From: Roseococcus microcysteis
GTDB lineage: Bacteria > Pseudomonadota > Alphaproteobacteria > Acetobacterales > Acetobacteraceae
Direction of reading: 5' to 3'
Assembly (NCBI RefSeq): GCF_014764365.1
Contig: NZ_CP061718.1
Coordinates: forward strand, 2,868,501-2,932,500
Length of the DNA: 64,000 nt
A model generated the notes under the pieces. The model was not told the DNA's origin and ran no database searches. It saw nothing but the letters and a program-made list of their open reading frames with translations. The position numbers and the translations under genes were made by a program. Of this stretch, positions 17,765-25,991 are shown piece after piece (the stretch's first letter is position 1; the number at the start of each line of letters is the position of its first letter).

Positions 17765-17799
17765 TTCACTTCATCGCCGCTTCCGGCAACGACGATCAG
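17761..17799 (-). repeat. three-stem palindromic repeat, copy 5, holding two stop codons
   Basis: Read on the minus strand: outer arms CTGAT/ATCAG, then an 11-base stem (CGTCGTTGCCG with CGGCGATGAAG, with G-T pairs and one mismatch), loop GAAG, and a TGA bulge before ATC. The plus-strand TGA at 17762-17764 ends the SDR gene and the minus-strand TGA at 17798-17796 ends the DehI-like gene. It may act as a two-way 3' end structure. Confidence 0.65.
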
Positions 17800-18605
17800 G
17801 CGCGGAAGGCCGCGCCCAGCACGCCGCCATTCACCACCATGCGCCCGATGGCGTCCTGGATGAAGACGTCCAGCGCCGCCTGCACAGGCGGCAGATCGGG
17901 CGGTGGCGGCAGGCGCGGCAGCAGGGTCGCCATGCGCGCCGCTTCCTCCCGCGCCAGGTCGCGTGTTGCGGCGATGGCGGCCTGCAATTCGCCCCGCGCG
18001 TGCAGCGGCGCCAGCACGCCATGCGCCAGAGACAGCGCGCCCGGCCAATGCGCCATGTGGCGATACATGCTGGCCAGGATGGGCTGTCCCGCCGTGCTGC
18101 CCATGGCGTTCAGCGCCAGCACCATCTCCGCAGCGTGTGACGGCATTTCGTCCAGCGCCAGCAGTGCGGGCAGCGGAATGGGCGCTTCCTCGGGGAAGAG
18201 CGGCGCACGCGGCGCGCCGCCGGCCACGAAGCCCGGTGCCGTGCTTTCGCGCAGCAGGGTGAGGGCCGCCAGCGCCATGGGGTTGCTGCGGTCATAGGCC
18301 GCGATCACGTCGCGCACCGGCGCGGGGTCGAGGCCGATGCAGGCCCAGGCGGCCTCCGGCACGCGCGGCGCCTCCGGCAGCGGGCGGTCGGCGCGCAACA
18401 CGGCCGCCGCTGCCGCCACATGCCCGCCGACATAGAGCGGCTTCAGGCTGCCCCAGGCCCAGGGCAGCGCGCCCTCGAACACCGCCAGGTGCCGCCAGAT
18501 CAGGTTCACCACGCCGATGCGATAGGTGGCGCGGATATCGGCGAAGATCTCAGCGATCTCGCCGGTCGCCTCCGCCTCGCGGATGGCGGGGACGGGGTCG
18601 CTCAT
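17796..18605 (-). CDS. DehI-like (halocarboxylic acid dehalogenase family) helical protein
   Basis: The 269-residue all-helical protein matches the DehI/AhpD-like fold through VNLIWRHLAVFEGALPWAWG near residue 34, YDRSNPMALAALTLL in the middle, and the second internal repeat with MYRHMAHWPGALSLAHGVLA. DehI removes halogen from 2-haloacids, but from a by-eye alignment the residues facing DehI's active site appear replaced (Met and His), so dehalogenation is not supported. It ends an operon of acyl-CoA enzymes and is coupled by an ATGA overlap (18602-18605) to the enoyl-CoA hydratase. An accessory role there is inference. Confidence 0.7.
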   Translation of the reverse strand: MSDPVPAIREAEATGEIAEIFADIRATYRIGVVNLIWRHLAVFEGALPWAWGSLKPLYVGGHVAAAAAVLRADRPLPEAPRVPEAAWACIGLDPAPVRDVIAAYDRSNPMALAALTLLRESTAPGFVAGGAPRAPLFPEEAPIPLPALLALDEMPSHAAEMVLALNAMGSTAGQPILASMYRHMAHWPGALSLAHGVLAPLHARGELQAAIAATRDLAREEAARMATLLPRLPPPPDLPPVQAALDVFIQDAIGRMVVNGGVLGAAFRA

Positions 18606-19405
18606 CGCCCCGTGAACACGCCCTGGCGCTTTTCCAGCATGGCGTTCACCGCCTCCTTGTGGTCCGCCGTCTCATGCGCGATGGCCTGGAAGGCCGCCGA
18701 CATTTCCAGCAGCGAAGCGAGCGACATGTGCTGCCCCTCGCGCAGCAGCCGCTTGGTCATGCGCAGCACCTGCGGCGGGTTCTTCGCCACGCGCGCGGCG
18801 AGTTCACGCGCGGCACTCATCAGCTCGCCATGCGGCACCACGCGCGAAACGAGGCGTGCGGCCAGCGCCTGCCCGGCATCCAGCGGGTCGCCGGTGAAGG
18901 ACATTTCCGCCGCCATCGCCATGCCCACCGCGCGCGGCAGCAGCCAGGCGCCGCCATCGCCGGGCACGATGCCCACGCGCACGAAGCTTTCGGCGAAGAT
19001 GGCCTTCTCGCTGGCCACGCGCATGTCGCACATGCAGGCGAGGTCGAGCCCCGCGCCGATGGCGGCCCCGTTCACGGCGGCGATGGTGGGCAAGTCGAGC
19101 TCCCACAGCGCCAAGGGGATGCGCTGAATGCCGCGCCGGTAGTTCTCGCGCATCACGGCCGGGCTGTCGGCGGCCATGATGCCCTTGCGGTCGCGCATGC
19201 CCTTCAGGTCGCCGCCCGAACAGAAGGCGGGGTCGGCGCCGGTCAGGATCACGCAGCGCAGGCTGTCGTCGCGCGCGATGCGGCGGCAGGCGTCCTCCAC
19301 TTCCGCGCAATCCTCGAAGGAGGAGATGGCGTTGCGCCGGTCCGGCGCGTTCAGCGTCAGCGTGACGACAGGGCCGTCCTGCTCGATCTTGAGGAAGTTC
19401 GTCAT
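18602..19405 (-). CDS. enoyl-CoA hydratase/isomerase family protein (acyl-CoA operon)
   Basis: This 267-residue crotonase-fold enzyme is in line with two acyl-CoA dehydrogenases. It has VTLTLNAPDRRNAISSFEDC, the oxyanion-hole block AFCSGGDLKGM, and AAVNGAAIGAGLDLACMCDM. It should hydrate or isomerise the enoyl-CoA made by the dehydrogenase pair. It starts 13 bases after the small dehydrogenase subunit gene ends and overlaps the DehI-like gene. The specific acyl-CoA is unknown. Confidence 0.92.
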   Translation of the reverse strand: MTNFLKIEQDGPVVTLTLNAPDRRNAISSFEDCAEVEDACRRIARDDSLRCVILTGADPAFCSGGDLKGMRDRKGIMAADSPAVMRENYRRGIQRIPLALWELDLPTIAAVNGAAIGAGLDLACMCDMRVASEKAIFAESFVRVGIVPGDGGAWLLPRAVGMAMAAEMSFTGDPLDAGQALAARLVSRVVPHGELMSAARELAARVAKNPPQVLRMTKRLLREGQHMSLASLLEMSAAFQAIAHETADHKEAVNAMLEKRQGVFTGR

Positions 19406-19418
19406 GGGTGGTGTTCCT

Positions 19419-20402
19419 TCAGGCGTCGCGCGCCGTCAAATCCGGCCAGAGGTTCGCGCCGCCGCGGGCGAGGGCGAGCTTGCCGATTTCGGCGGCCCAG
19501 GCGCGGTCGGTGCCGCCCTCCTCGCGCCAGGCCCAGAGGCGGCGGGTGAAATGGTGCAGCTCATGGTCCTCGGTGATGCCGATGGCGGCGAAGACCTGGT
19601 GCGCGGTGGCGGCGCCGAAGGTCGCGGCCTCGCCCGCCACGACCTTGGCGCAGCCGATCTCGAAGGCGGCTTCCGCCAGCCCCCGCGCATCCACCGCGCG
19701 CGCGGCATTGCTGACGGCGACCTGTACGGCCGCGACCTCGCCCGCCATGGCGGCCAATTGCTGCTGCACCGCCTGGAACTTGCCGATGGGCCGGCCGAAC
19801 TGCTTGCGCGTGTTCGCCCAATCCACGGCCAGCGCCAGGATGCGCTCCATGGCCCCCGCGATCTGCGCGGCGCGGATCAGCGCGAGGCCCAGGCGCAGCG
19901 CGCGCGGACCATGGCTGTTGGGCAGGATGCCAGCGGCGCTGCGCGGCGCGAGCGTCAGGTCGTCGCGCGGCTCGCGCCCGATATTGGCGCCGGGGGTGGC
20001 GCCCTCCACCGCGTGCAGCGTCAGCCGCGCGCCGTCCAGCTTTACGGCATTCGTGGCATGGCGGCCGAAGGGCGCGCCCTTCTCGCCCAGCGCCAACACG
20101 CCATCCGGCACCTCGACGCCCGCCGCCGAGAGCAGGGCCGCGCCCAGCATCGTCTCGGCCATGGGAACGGGCGCACCATGCTGGCCCAGCACCTGCCAGA
20201 GGGCGGCCGCGTCGCCCCAGGAGAGGCCGACGCCGCCCGCCTCCTCCGGCACCAGGGCCAGGGCGAGGCCCTGTTCGCTCAAGCCGTCCCAGAGGGCTTG
20301 CGGAAAGCCGCCCGCCTCCACCTCGCGCAGCGGCGCGACGCCGCCCGCGTCCGCCACCAGCCGTTCCACTTGTTCGACGAGGATGCCGCGAAGTTCGTTC
20401 AT
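19419..20402 (-). CDS. acyl-CoA dehydrogenase family protein, smaller paired subunit
   Basis: This 327-residue FAD-type acyl-CoA dehydrogenase-like protein keeps the C-terminal helical domain (WANTRKQFGRPIGKFQAVQQ, the usual RxQFGxPI block) but has a shortened middle. It begins one base after the stop of the larger dehydrogenase gene. Such tight long/short pairs often form alpha-beta heteromers in which the flavin site is shared. Heteromer formation is inference from the pair layout. It is the second gene of the operon. Confidence 0.88.
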   Translation of the reverse strand: MNELRGILVEQVERLVADAGGVAPLREVEAGGFPQALWDGLSEQGLALALVPEEAGGVGLSWGDAAALWQVLGQHGAPVPMAETMLGAALLSAAGVEVPDGVLALGEKGAPFGRHATNAVKLDGARLTLHAVEGATPGANIGREPRDDLTLAPRSAAGILPNSHGPRALRLGLALIRAAQIAGAMERILALAVDWANTRKQFGRPIGKFQAVQQQLAAMAGEVAAVQVAVSNAARAVDARGLAEAAFEIGCAKVVAGEAATFGAATAHQVFAAIGITEDHELHHFTRRLWAWREEGGTDRAWAAEIGKLALARGGANLWPDLTARDA

Positions 20403-20403
20403 G

Positions 20404-21540
20404 TCAGCGAAGACCCAGATCGCGCGCGATGATCCCGCGCAGGATTTCCCGCGTGCCGCCGCGCAGGCTGAAGGTAGGCGTCAGCTGCGTCAGCGCGGCC
20501 AGCAGCGCGCGCAGCTCGGCCGGGCTGTCCTCCGGGTCGAGAAGGCCGCGCAGATGCTCGGGCAGCGCCTGTTCGAAGACATTGCCCACATCCTTCACCA
20601 ACGCCGCCTCCACCGCCGGGTCCTCGCCGCGCTCCAGCATGCCGCCCACCGAGAGCGACATGCCGCGCAGCGCGGAGAGCCGCGCCACCATGCGGCCCAC
20701 CGTCACTTCGGCACCCGGCACCGGGTTCGCGGCCAGCGCATCCAGGCCCAGCGACAGGGCGGGATAGGAGGAGAGGTAGCGGTCCGGTCCGCTCCGCTCA
20801 AAGGCGAGTTCGCTGGTGGCCTGGGCCCAGCCCGCGCCCTCGGCGCCGACGAGGTCATCTTCCTTCAGCATCACGTCGTCGAAGGTGACTTCGTTGAAGC
20901 TGTCCGCCCCCGCCAGGTCGCGGATCGGCCGGATGGAAATGCCCGAGAGGCGAAGGTCCACCAGGAACTGCGAGAGGCCCGCATGGCGCGACCCGCCCTC
21001 CGGCGCGGGCGAGGTCCGCACCAGCGCGATCATGTAGTCCGACTTGTGCGCGAAGGTCGTCCAGATCTTGCGGCCGTTGAGCTTCCAGCCGCCTGGCACG
21101 CGCTCGGCCTTGGTGCGGAGGTTGGCCAGGTCGCTGCCCGCATCGGGCTCCGAAAGGCCGATGCAGAAGGCGAGTTCGCCGCGCGCGATGCCGGGCAGGA
21201 TGCGGCGGCGCTGTTCCTCGGTGCCCAGCCGCAGGATCAGCGGCCCCGATTGCCGGTCGCCGATCCAGTGGGCCCCCACGGGGGCGCCGGCGGCCAGCAT
21301 CTCCTCGAGCACCACCACGCGCTCCAGGCCCGAACGCTCATGCCCGCCATAGGCCTTGGGCCAGGTCATCCCGATCCAGCCACGCGCGCCGACCTCACGG
21401 GAAAAGTCGCGGTCGAAGCCCATCCAGGAACGGGCGCGGATTTCGGGCGTCCAGGCGCGGCCCGCCTCGGCCAGGAAGGCGCGCAGCTCGGCGCGCAGGG
21501 CCTCGGCGCCCGGGGGCGTGTCCGGCAGATCGAAACGCAT
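20404..21540 (-). CDS. acyl-CoA dehydrogenase, larger paired subunit
   Basis: This 378-residue enzyme has the full acyl-CoA dehydrogenase layout: an N-terminal helical domain, the beta domain with FCIGLSEPDAGSDLANLRT and GWKLNGRKIWTTFAHKSDY, and the C-terminal end RGGTREILRGIIARDLGL. It should dehydrogenate an acyl-CoA to the enoyl-CoA with FAD, passing electrons to ETF. The ATG at 21540 follows GGAGGAGACAAC, a strong site that makes it the first gene of a four-gene operon. It is divergent from the molybdenum hydroxylase gene, 86 bases away. Confidence 0.93.
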   Translation of the reverse strand: MRFDLPDTPPGAEALRAELRAFLAEAGRAWTPEIRARSWMGFDRDFSREVGARGWIGMTWPKAYGGHERSGLERVVVLEEMLAAGAPVGAHWIGDRQSGPLILRLGTEEQRRRILPGIARGELAFCIGLSEPDAGSDLANLRTKAERVPGGWKLNGRKIWTTFAHKSDYMIALVRTSPAPEGGSRHAGLSQFLVDLRLSGISIRPIRDLAGADSFNEVTFDDVMLKEDDLVGAEGAGWAQATSELAFERSGPDRYLSSYPALSLGLDALAANPVPGAEVTVGRMVARLSALRGMSLSVGGMLERGEDPAVEAALVKDVGNVFEQALPEHLRGLLDPEDSPAELRALLAALTQLTPTFSLRGGTREILRGIIARDLGLR

Positions 21541-21626
21541 GTTGTCTCCTCCGGGAAGAAGCGTAACGGCCCCGCGTTGCCAGGGCGACCCCCCACACCT
21601 AGTTTGCGAGGAAGCCTTGGGGAGAC

Positions 21627-23945
21627 ATGTTCATGGATCAGTTCGGCATCGGCCAGCCTGTGCGCCGCAAGGAGGATGTGCGGCTCCTGACGGGGGCGGG
21701 CACCTACACCGACGACATCAACCGCGAGGGCCAGGCCTGGGCGGTGGTGCTCCGCAGCCCGCACGCCAATGCCCGCATCCTCTCCATTAACACCGAGGCC
21801 GCGAAAGCCGCGCCCGGCGTGCTGGCGGTGCTGACGGGCCATGACGCGGATGCCGATGGCTTGGGCCTGTTCCCCGTGCAGGTCGAGGTGCCGGGCCTCG
21901 ACGGCAAGCCCGTCTGGTGCCCGCCGCGCAAGACGCTGCAGACCGATTTCGTGCGCTTCGTGGGCGACCCGGTGGTGCTGGTGGTGGCCGAGACGCGCGC
22001 CCAGGCCCAGGACGCTGCCGAGTTGGTGATGGTGGATTACGACATCCTGCCCTCGGTCACCGACACCGCCGCCGCCGCCGCGCCGGATGCGCCGGTGATC
22101 TGGGAGCAGCTCGGCTCCAATGTCTGCGTGTACTGGTCGAACAAGAAGGAAGCCCAGGCCGAAGCCGCCTTCGCCAAGGCCGCGCGCACGGTCAGCGTCG
22201 AGCTGGTGAACAACCGCCTCGTCGGCAACCCGATGGAACCGCGCGTGGCGCTGGGCGAATACGACGCGGCCAAGGACCACTACACGCTGCACAGCCCCAC
22301 CCAGGGCGTGGTCCGCGTGCGTGAGGGCCTGGCGCAATACATCTTCAAGATCCCCAAGGAGAAGATGCGCGTCATCAGCCCCGATGTGGGCGGCGGCTTT
22401 GGGTTGCGCGGCAAGCTCTTTCCCGAAAGTGCGATGGTGCTCTGGGCCTCGAAGCGCCTGGGCCGTCCGGTGAAGTGGCGTTCGGACCGCACTGAGACCT
22501 TCATGTGCGACCCGCATGGCCGTGACCACGTCACCCATGCCGAGATGGCCTTCGATGCGGACGGGAAAATCCTCGGCATGAAGGTCGAGACCATCGCGGC
22601 GATGGGCGGGTATCTCTTCGACTTCGGCCCGCGCATCCCGACCGTGGCCGGCGGCCGCATCCAGGGCACGGTGTATGACATGCAGGCCGTCAGCACGCGG
22701 GTGAAGTGCGTGTTCACGAACACCGCGCCCACCGACGCCTATCGCGGCGCGGGAAGGCCCGAGACGGCCTATGTGATCGAGCGGCTGCTGGACCAGGGCG
22801 CGCTGGCCTTCGGCATCAGCCGCGAGGAAATCCGCGCGCGCAACTACGTGAAGCCCGAGCAGATCCCTTACGTGAACTGCGCCGGCAACGAGATCGACAG
22901 CGGTCGCTTCGAGGAAACCCAGCAGCAGGCCCTGGCCTTGATGGACTGGGACGGCTTCGAAGCCCGCGCCGCTGAAAGCCGCGCGCGCGGCAAGCTGCGC
23001 GGGCGCGGGCTTGGCTTCTTCATCGAGGCCTCGGGCGGGCAGCCGGCCGAATGGGCGCGGGTGCGCATCAACGCGCAGGGCGAGGCGCTGGTGCATGTCG
23101 GCACCTTCAGCCATGGCCAGGGGCATGAGACGGCCTTCGCGCAGGTGCTGCACGCGCGGCTCGGCATTCCCTTCGACAAGGTGCGGCTGATCCAGGGCGA
23201 TTCCGACGTGGTGCCGGCGGGCGGCGGCACGGGTGGCTCGCGCTCCTCGCAGATGGGCGGTGTCGCGGTGGCGCGTGCCTCCGAACTCGTGCTGGCCAAG
23301 GCCAAGCGCCTGGCCGCCCTAATTCTGGAAGCCGCCGAGGCCGATATCGAGCATGAGGGCGAAATCTTCCGCATCGCCGGCACCGACCGCACCCTCACCT
23401 GGGCCGACATCGCCCAGGCCGAAATCCCGGGCGAGACGCCGGGGCTGGACGAGGAACTCCTCTACAAGCGCAACACCGAGTGCAACTTCCCCAATGGCTG
23501 CCACGTCGCCGAGGTGGAGGTGGACACCGACACGGGTGAAGTGGCCGTGGTGCGCTACGCCGCGGTGGATGATGTGGGCGTGCCGCTGAACCCGCTGCTG
23601 GTGCATGGGCAATGCCATGGCGGCATCGTCTCCGGCATCGGGCAGGCGCTGTATGAACATGCGCGCTATGACAGCGAGAGCGGCCAGTTCCTGACGGCCA
23701 CCTTCCAGGACTACTGCATGCCGCGCGCGAGCGACCTGCCGGACCTTGAGGTGGATCTGAACGTGGTGCCCTGCCCGTCGAACGACCTCGGCGTGAAGGG
23801 CGCGGGCGAGGGCGGCTCCTGTGGCGCGCCGCCGGCGGTGGTCAGCGCCGTGTGCGATGCGCTGGGCGTGGCCCATATCGACATGCCGGTGACGCCGGAG
23901 AAGGTCTGGGCCGTGCTCAGCCAGCAGCGGATGGCGGCGGAATAA
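21627..23945 (+). CDS. xanthine dehydrogenase family molybdopterin-binding (large) subunit, CoxL-like
   Basis: This 772-residue large subunit of a molybdenum hydroxylase starts MDQFGIGQPVRRKEDVRLLT and contains DVGGGFGLRGKLFPE and the active-site region PTDAYRGAGRPETAYVIERL. The AYRGAGRPE loop is the aldehyde-oxidase-like (form II) type, not the AYXCSFR loop of true CO dehydrogenase. The ATG at 21627 follows GGGGAG closely, and an ATG at 21633 is equally credible. No FAD-binding medium or iron-sulfur small subunit gene is beside it, so partners must be elsewhere. It overlaps the convergent gene by 29 bases. Confidence 0.92.
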   Translation: MFMDQFGIGQPVRRKEDVRLLTGAGTYTDDINREGQAWAVVLRSPHANARILSINTEAAKAAPGVLAVLTGHDADADGLGLFPVQVEVPGLDGKPVWCPPRKTLQTDFVRFVGDPVVLVVAETRAQAQDAAELVMVDYDILPSVTDTAAAAAPDAPVIWEQLGSNVCVYWSNKKEAQAEAAFAKAARTVSVELVNNRLVGNPMEPRVALGEYDAAKDHYTLHSPTQGVVRVREGLAQYIFKIPKEKMRVISPDVGGGFGLRGKLFPESAMVLWASKRLGRPVKWRSDRTETFMCDPHGRDHVTHAEMAFDADGKILGMKVETIAAMGGYLFDFGPRIPTVAGGRIQGTVYDMQAVSTRVKCVFTNTAPTDAYRGAGRPETAYVIERLLDQGALAFGISREEIRARNYVKPEQIPYVNCAGNEIDSGRFEETQQQALALMDWDGFEARAAESRARGKLRGRGLGFFIEASGGQPAEWARVRINAQGEALVHVGTFSHGQGHETAFAQVLHARLGIPFDKVRLIQGDSDVVPAGGGTGGSRSSQMGGVAVARASELVLAKAKRLAALILEAAEADIEHEGEIFRIAGTDRTLTWADIAQAEIPGETPGLDEELLYKRNTECNFPNGCHVAEVEVDTDTGEVAVVRYAAVDDVGVPLNPLLVHGQCHGGIVSGIGQALYEHARYDSESGQFLTATFQDYCMPRASDLPDLEVDLNVVPCPSNDLGVKGAGEGGSCGAPPAVVSAVCDALGVAHIDMPVTPEKVWAVLSQQRMAAE

Positions 23946-24600
23946 GCGCGAGCCCGCCTTCCACCCCCAAGGCCGTGGCGTCCCACAAGGGTCGCCCGGC
24001 CACTTCCGGCCCCAGTGCCGCGACCGGGCAGTTGGTGCACCAGCCTAGCAGCACGTCGCAATGCGGGGCCACCGCCTCGCATTGCGCGCGCAGCCGCTCC
24101 AGCGGGACCGCGGCGTAGGAGAGGTTGTCGGTCAGCCCCAGATGGCTTTCCGCCCCCACCACCCAGCCGCGCGCGGCGAAGGCTTGCAGCAGGCGCGCCT
24201 GGTAGGCGTCGCTGTAGGGGGTCACGAGGCCGAGGCGCGTCGGCCCGCGCGCCTCCAGCCGCGCCTCCAGCACCAGCGCCGAGGTCGTGGCCGGCACGCC
24301 CGTGGCGGCGGTGATGCGCGCCACCAGGTCACGGTCATGCTCCAGCCCGATGATCCCACCCTTGCTGCCATTCCAGACGATGGCATCGGGCTTCGCGTGC
24401 GCCAGCAATTCGGCCGCGCCCAGCATGCCCTCCAGGTCGTAGCGGTCCGGGAAGCGGTCCACCGCGCCATGCACGGCAATCCGGGAAAAGATGGGCAGCA
24501 CGTCGGGCCGCGCGCGCAGCATGGCCTGGGTCACCGCCTCCACCACCGTGTTGCCGGAGGGGGTGATGGTGGCCAGCACGCGCGGCCCCGGCAGGATCAT
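23917..24600 (-). CDS. Asp/Glu racemase superfamily protein, arylmalonate decarboxylase/maleate isomerase-like
   Basis: This 227-residue protein has the two-domain racemase fold, opening RVLATITPSGNTVVEAVTQA. Racemases in the family use two cysteines. Here the first loop reads VWNGSKGGIIG, with glycine where the first cysteine should be, while the second loop GWCTNCPVAAL keeps its cysteine. That Gly/Cys arrangement is known from arylmalonate decarboxylase. It is translationally coupled (ATGA at 24597-24600) to the PhoX-like gene and is last in a three-gene operon. A decarboxylase or isomerase role is inference. Confidence 0.78.
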   Translation of the reverse strand: MILPGPRVLATITPSGNTVVEAVTQAMLRARPDVLPIFSRIAVHGAVDRFPDRYDLEGMLGAAELLAHAKPDAIVWNGSKGGIIGLEHDRDLVARITAATGVPATTSALVLEARLEARGPTRLGLVTPYSDAYQARLLQAFAARGWVVGAESHLGLTDNLSYAAVPLERLRAQCEAVAPHCDVLLGWCTNCPVAALGPEVAGRPLWDATALGVEGGLALIPPPSAAG

Positions 24601-25991
24601 CCCCGCGTGAGTGCCACGATGGCCGAACGCGGCGGCTGCCCGGCCGCGAATTCCGGCCAGCGCGTGGCGGGGCGGTTGAAGCTCGACCCCTGCTCGGCGC
24701 CCGGCCGGCGGACGGCGGCGAAGATGGTCCCGCCATCGGGGCTGGCCACGGCGCCGCCCACATCGGCCGCGCGGGGCGCGCCGTAGATGGCATTGGCCCG
24801 CCCGCCTTCGGCCAGCCAGAGCGGCTGGGCGTTGGCCCCCACGACGCCCTCGCCCAGGCCGCCCAGCAGCACGCGGCCGCGCGGATCGGCGCTGACGCTG
24901 CCCAGCCGGCCCATGCCCTGGCCGCCCAGGCGCCCCACGGCCATGGAATCGGCGCCCGGGTCACCGCCATCCGGCGTCAGGGCCAGTGCGCCGAAATCGC
25001 CGCAGGCCAGCAGGCGGTTGGTGCGGGAATCCCAGTCCAGCCCCTGGGGGCGGTCCATGGCGGTGGCGCCGGCCTGGCGCGCCGCCTCGGACGGGTTGGC
25101 ATAGGCGGCTTGCGGCAGGGCCAGCCAGGTGAGACGCCCGCCCTGCACCCGCGCGGCGGCAAGCGTGCCGAGCGCCAGCGCCCCCGGCGCCGCTGGCCCT
25201 TCCGAGACGAAGCGGAACAGGTAACCGCCCGCCCCCTGCTCGGCCAGGAAGACCACGGCGCGGCCGTCGCGGCTCGCGGCGGCGGCGGCATCGGCCTTGG
25301 GGAAACGGCCGAGTGCGGTCTGCTTCACCGGGATGGATTGCGGGTCGAGCGCGTCCAGCTCCACCACCCAGCCATAGGCCTCGCCCCGCCCGAACTCGGG
25401 CAGGCGGCCGGCCCAGGGGCTGGGGTCGCCCTCGGTCAGCAGCAGGGTGCCCCAGGGTGTCGCGGCACCGCCCGTCGGCGCCAGGAGGCCGCGCACCGCA
25501 CCGCCCAGGATCTCGGCGCCGGGCCCGCTGGTGGAGCAGAGGTTCGCCGCCGTCAGCCGCCGGGCCTGGAAGCCGCCATCCACGATGATCCAGCGCCCGC
25601 CCTGCTGCTCCAGGTTCAGCAGGCTGGCGCCCTGCATGCGGGCGGCGACCTCGGGCCGGTCCACGCCGCCGGGGAAGGCCATGGCCGGGTTCACGGTGGG
25701 GTGTGCCACGGCCAGCACGGCGCGGCGCACGCCATCGGCGGCCGGGGGCGGCACCACTAGGGCGGCGATGCGCGCATCCCAGCCGAACTGCGTGCCCGCG
25801 CCCTCGGCGTCGAGGCGCGCGGGGTCGAAGGGGGGCGCGTCGAAGGTGACGCGGTCGCCCCAGCGGATCAGCGTGGCGCGGCGCCAGCCCGGGGCGGTGC
25901 TGTCGTCCTGGGCGACCGGCGGCAGCGCTTGCGCGAGGGCGGCGGCCGGCAGCAGGGCCGGCGTGGCGAGCAGGGTGCGGCGAAGGATCAA
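24597..25991 (-). CDS. PhoX-like (DUF839) family secreted protein
   Basis: This 464-residue exported protein begins with a signal peptide (MILRRTLLATPALLPAAALAQA). It follows the PhoX/DUF839 six-bladed propeller pattern, with blocks WGDRVTFDAPPFDPARLD, YGWVVELDALDP and GLDWDSRTNRLLACGDFG. PhoX enzymes are calcium- and iron-dependent alkaline phosphatases, but many DUF839 members are uncharacterised and the phosphatase assignment is not certain. It is coupled by ATGA to the BisC-type gene upstream (25988-25991) and to the racemase-fold gene downstream. Confidence 0.8.
   Translation of the reverse strand: MILRRTLLATPALLPAAALAQALPPVAQDDSTAPGWRRATLIRWGDRVTFDAPPFDPARLDAEGAGTQFGWDARIAALVVPPPAADGVRRAVLAVAHPTVNPAMAFPGGVDRPEVAARMQGASLLNLEQQGGRWIIVDGGFQARRLTAANLCSTSGPGAEILGGAVRGLLAPTGGAATPWGTLLLTEGDPSPWAGRLPEFGRGEAYGWVVELDALDPQSIPVKQTALGRFPKADAAAAASRDGRAVVFLAEQGAGGYLFRFVSEGPAAPGALALGTLAAARVQGGRLTWLALPQAAYANPSEAARQAGATAMDRPQGLDWDSRTNRLLACGDFGALALTPDGGDPGADSMAVGRLGGQGMGRLGSVSADPRGRVLLGGLGEGVVGANAQPLWLAEGGRANAIYGAPRAADVGGAVASPDGGTIFAAVRRPGAEQGSSFNRPATRWPEFAAGQPPRSAIVALTRG

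Noticed and set aside
19408-21690. Very long open frames antisense to the acyl-CoA dehydrogenase genes
   Set aside because: GC-rich DNA makes long antisense frames common; they have no start signals, motifs or normal composition, while the minus-strand dehydrogenase genes do.
21627-23945. Carbon monoxide dehydrogenase large subunit CoxL
   Set aside because: The active-site loop is AYRGAGRPE, not the AYXCSFR loop of true CO dehydrogenases, and coxM/coxS are absent.
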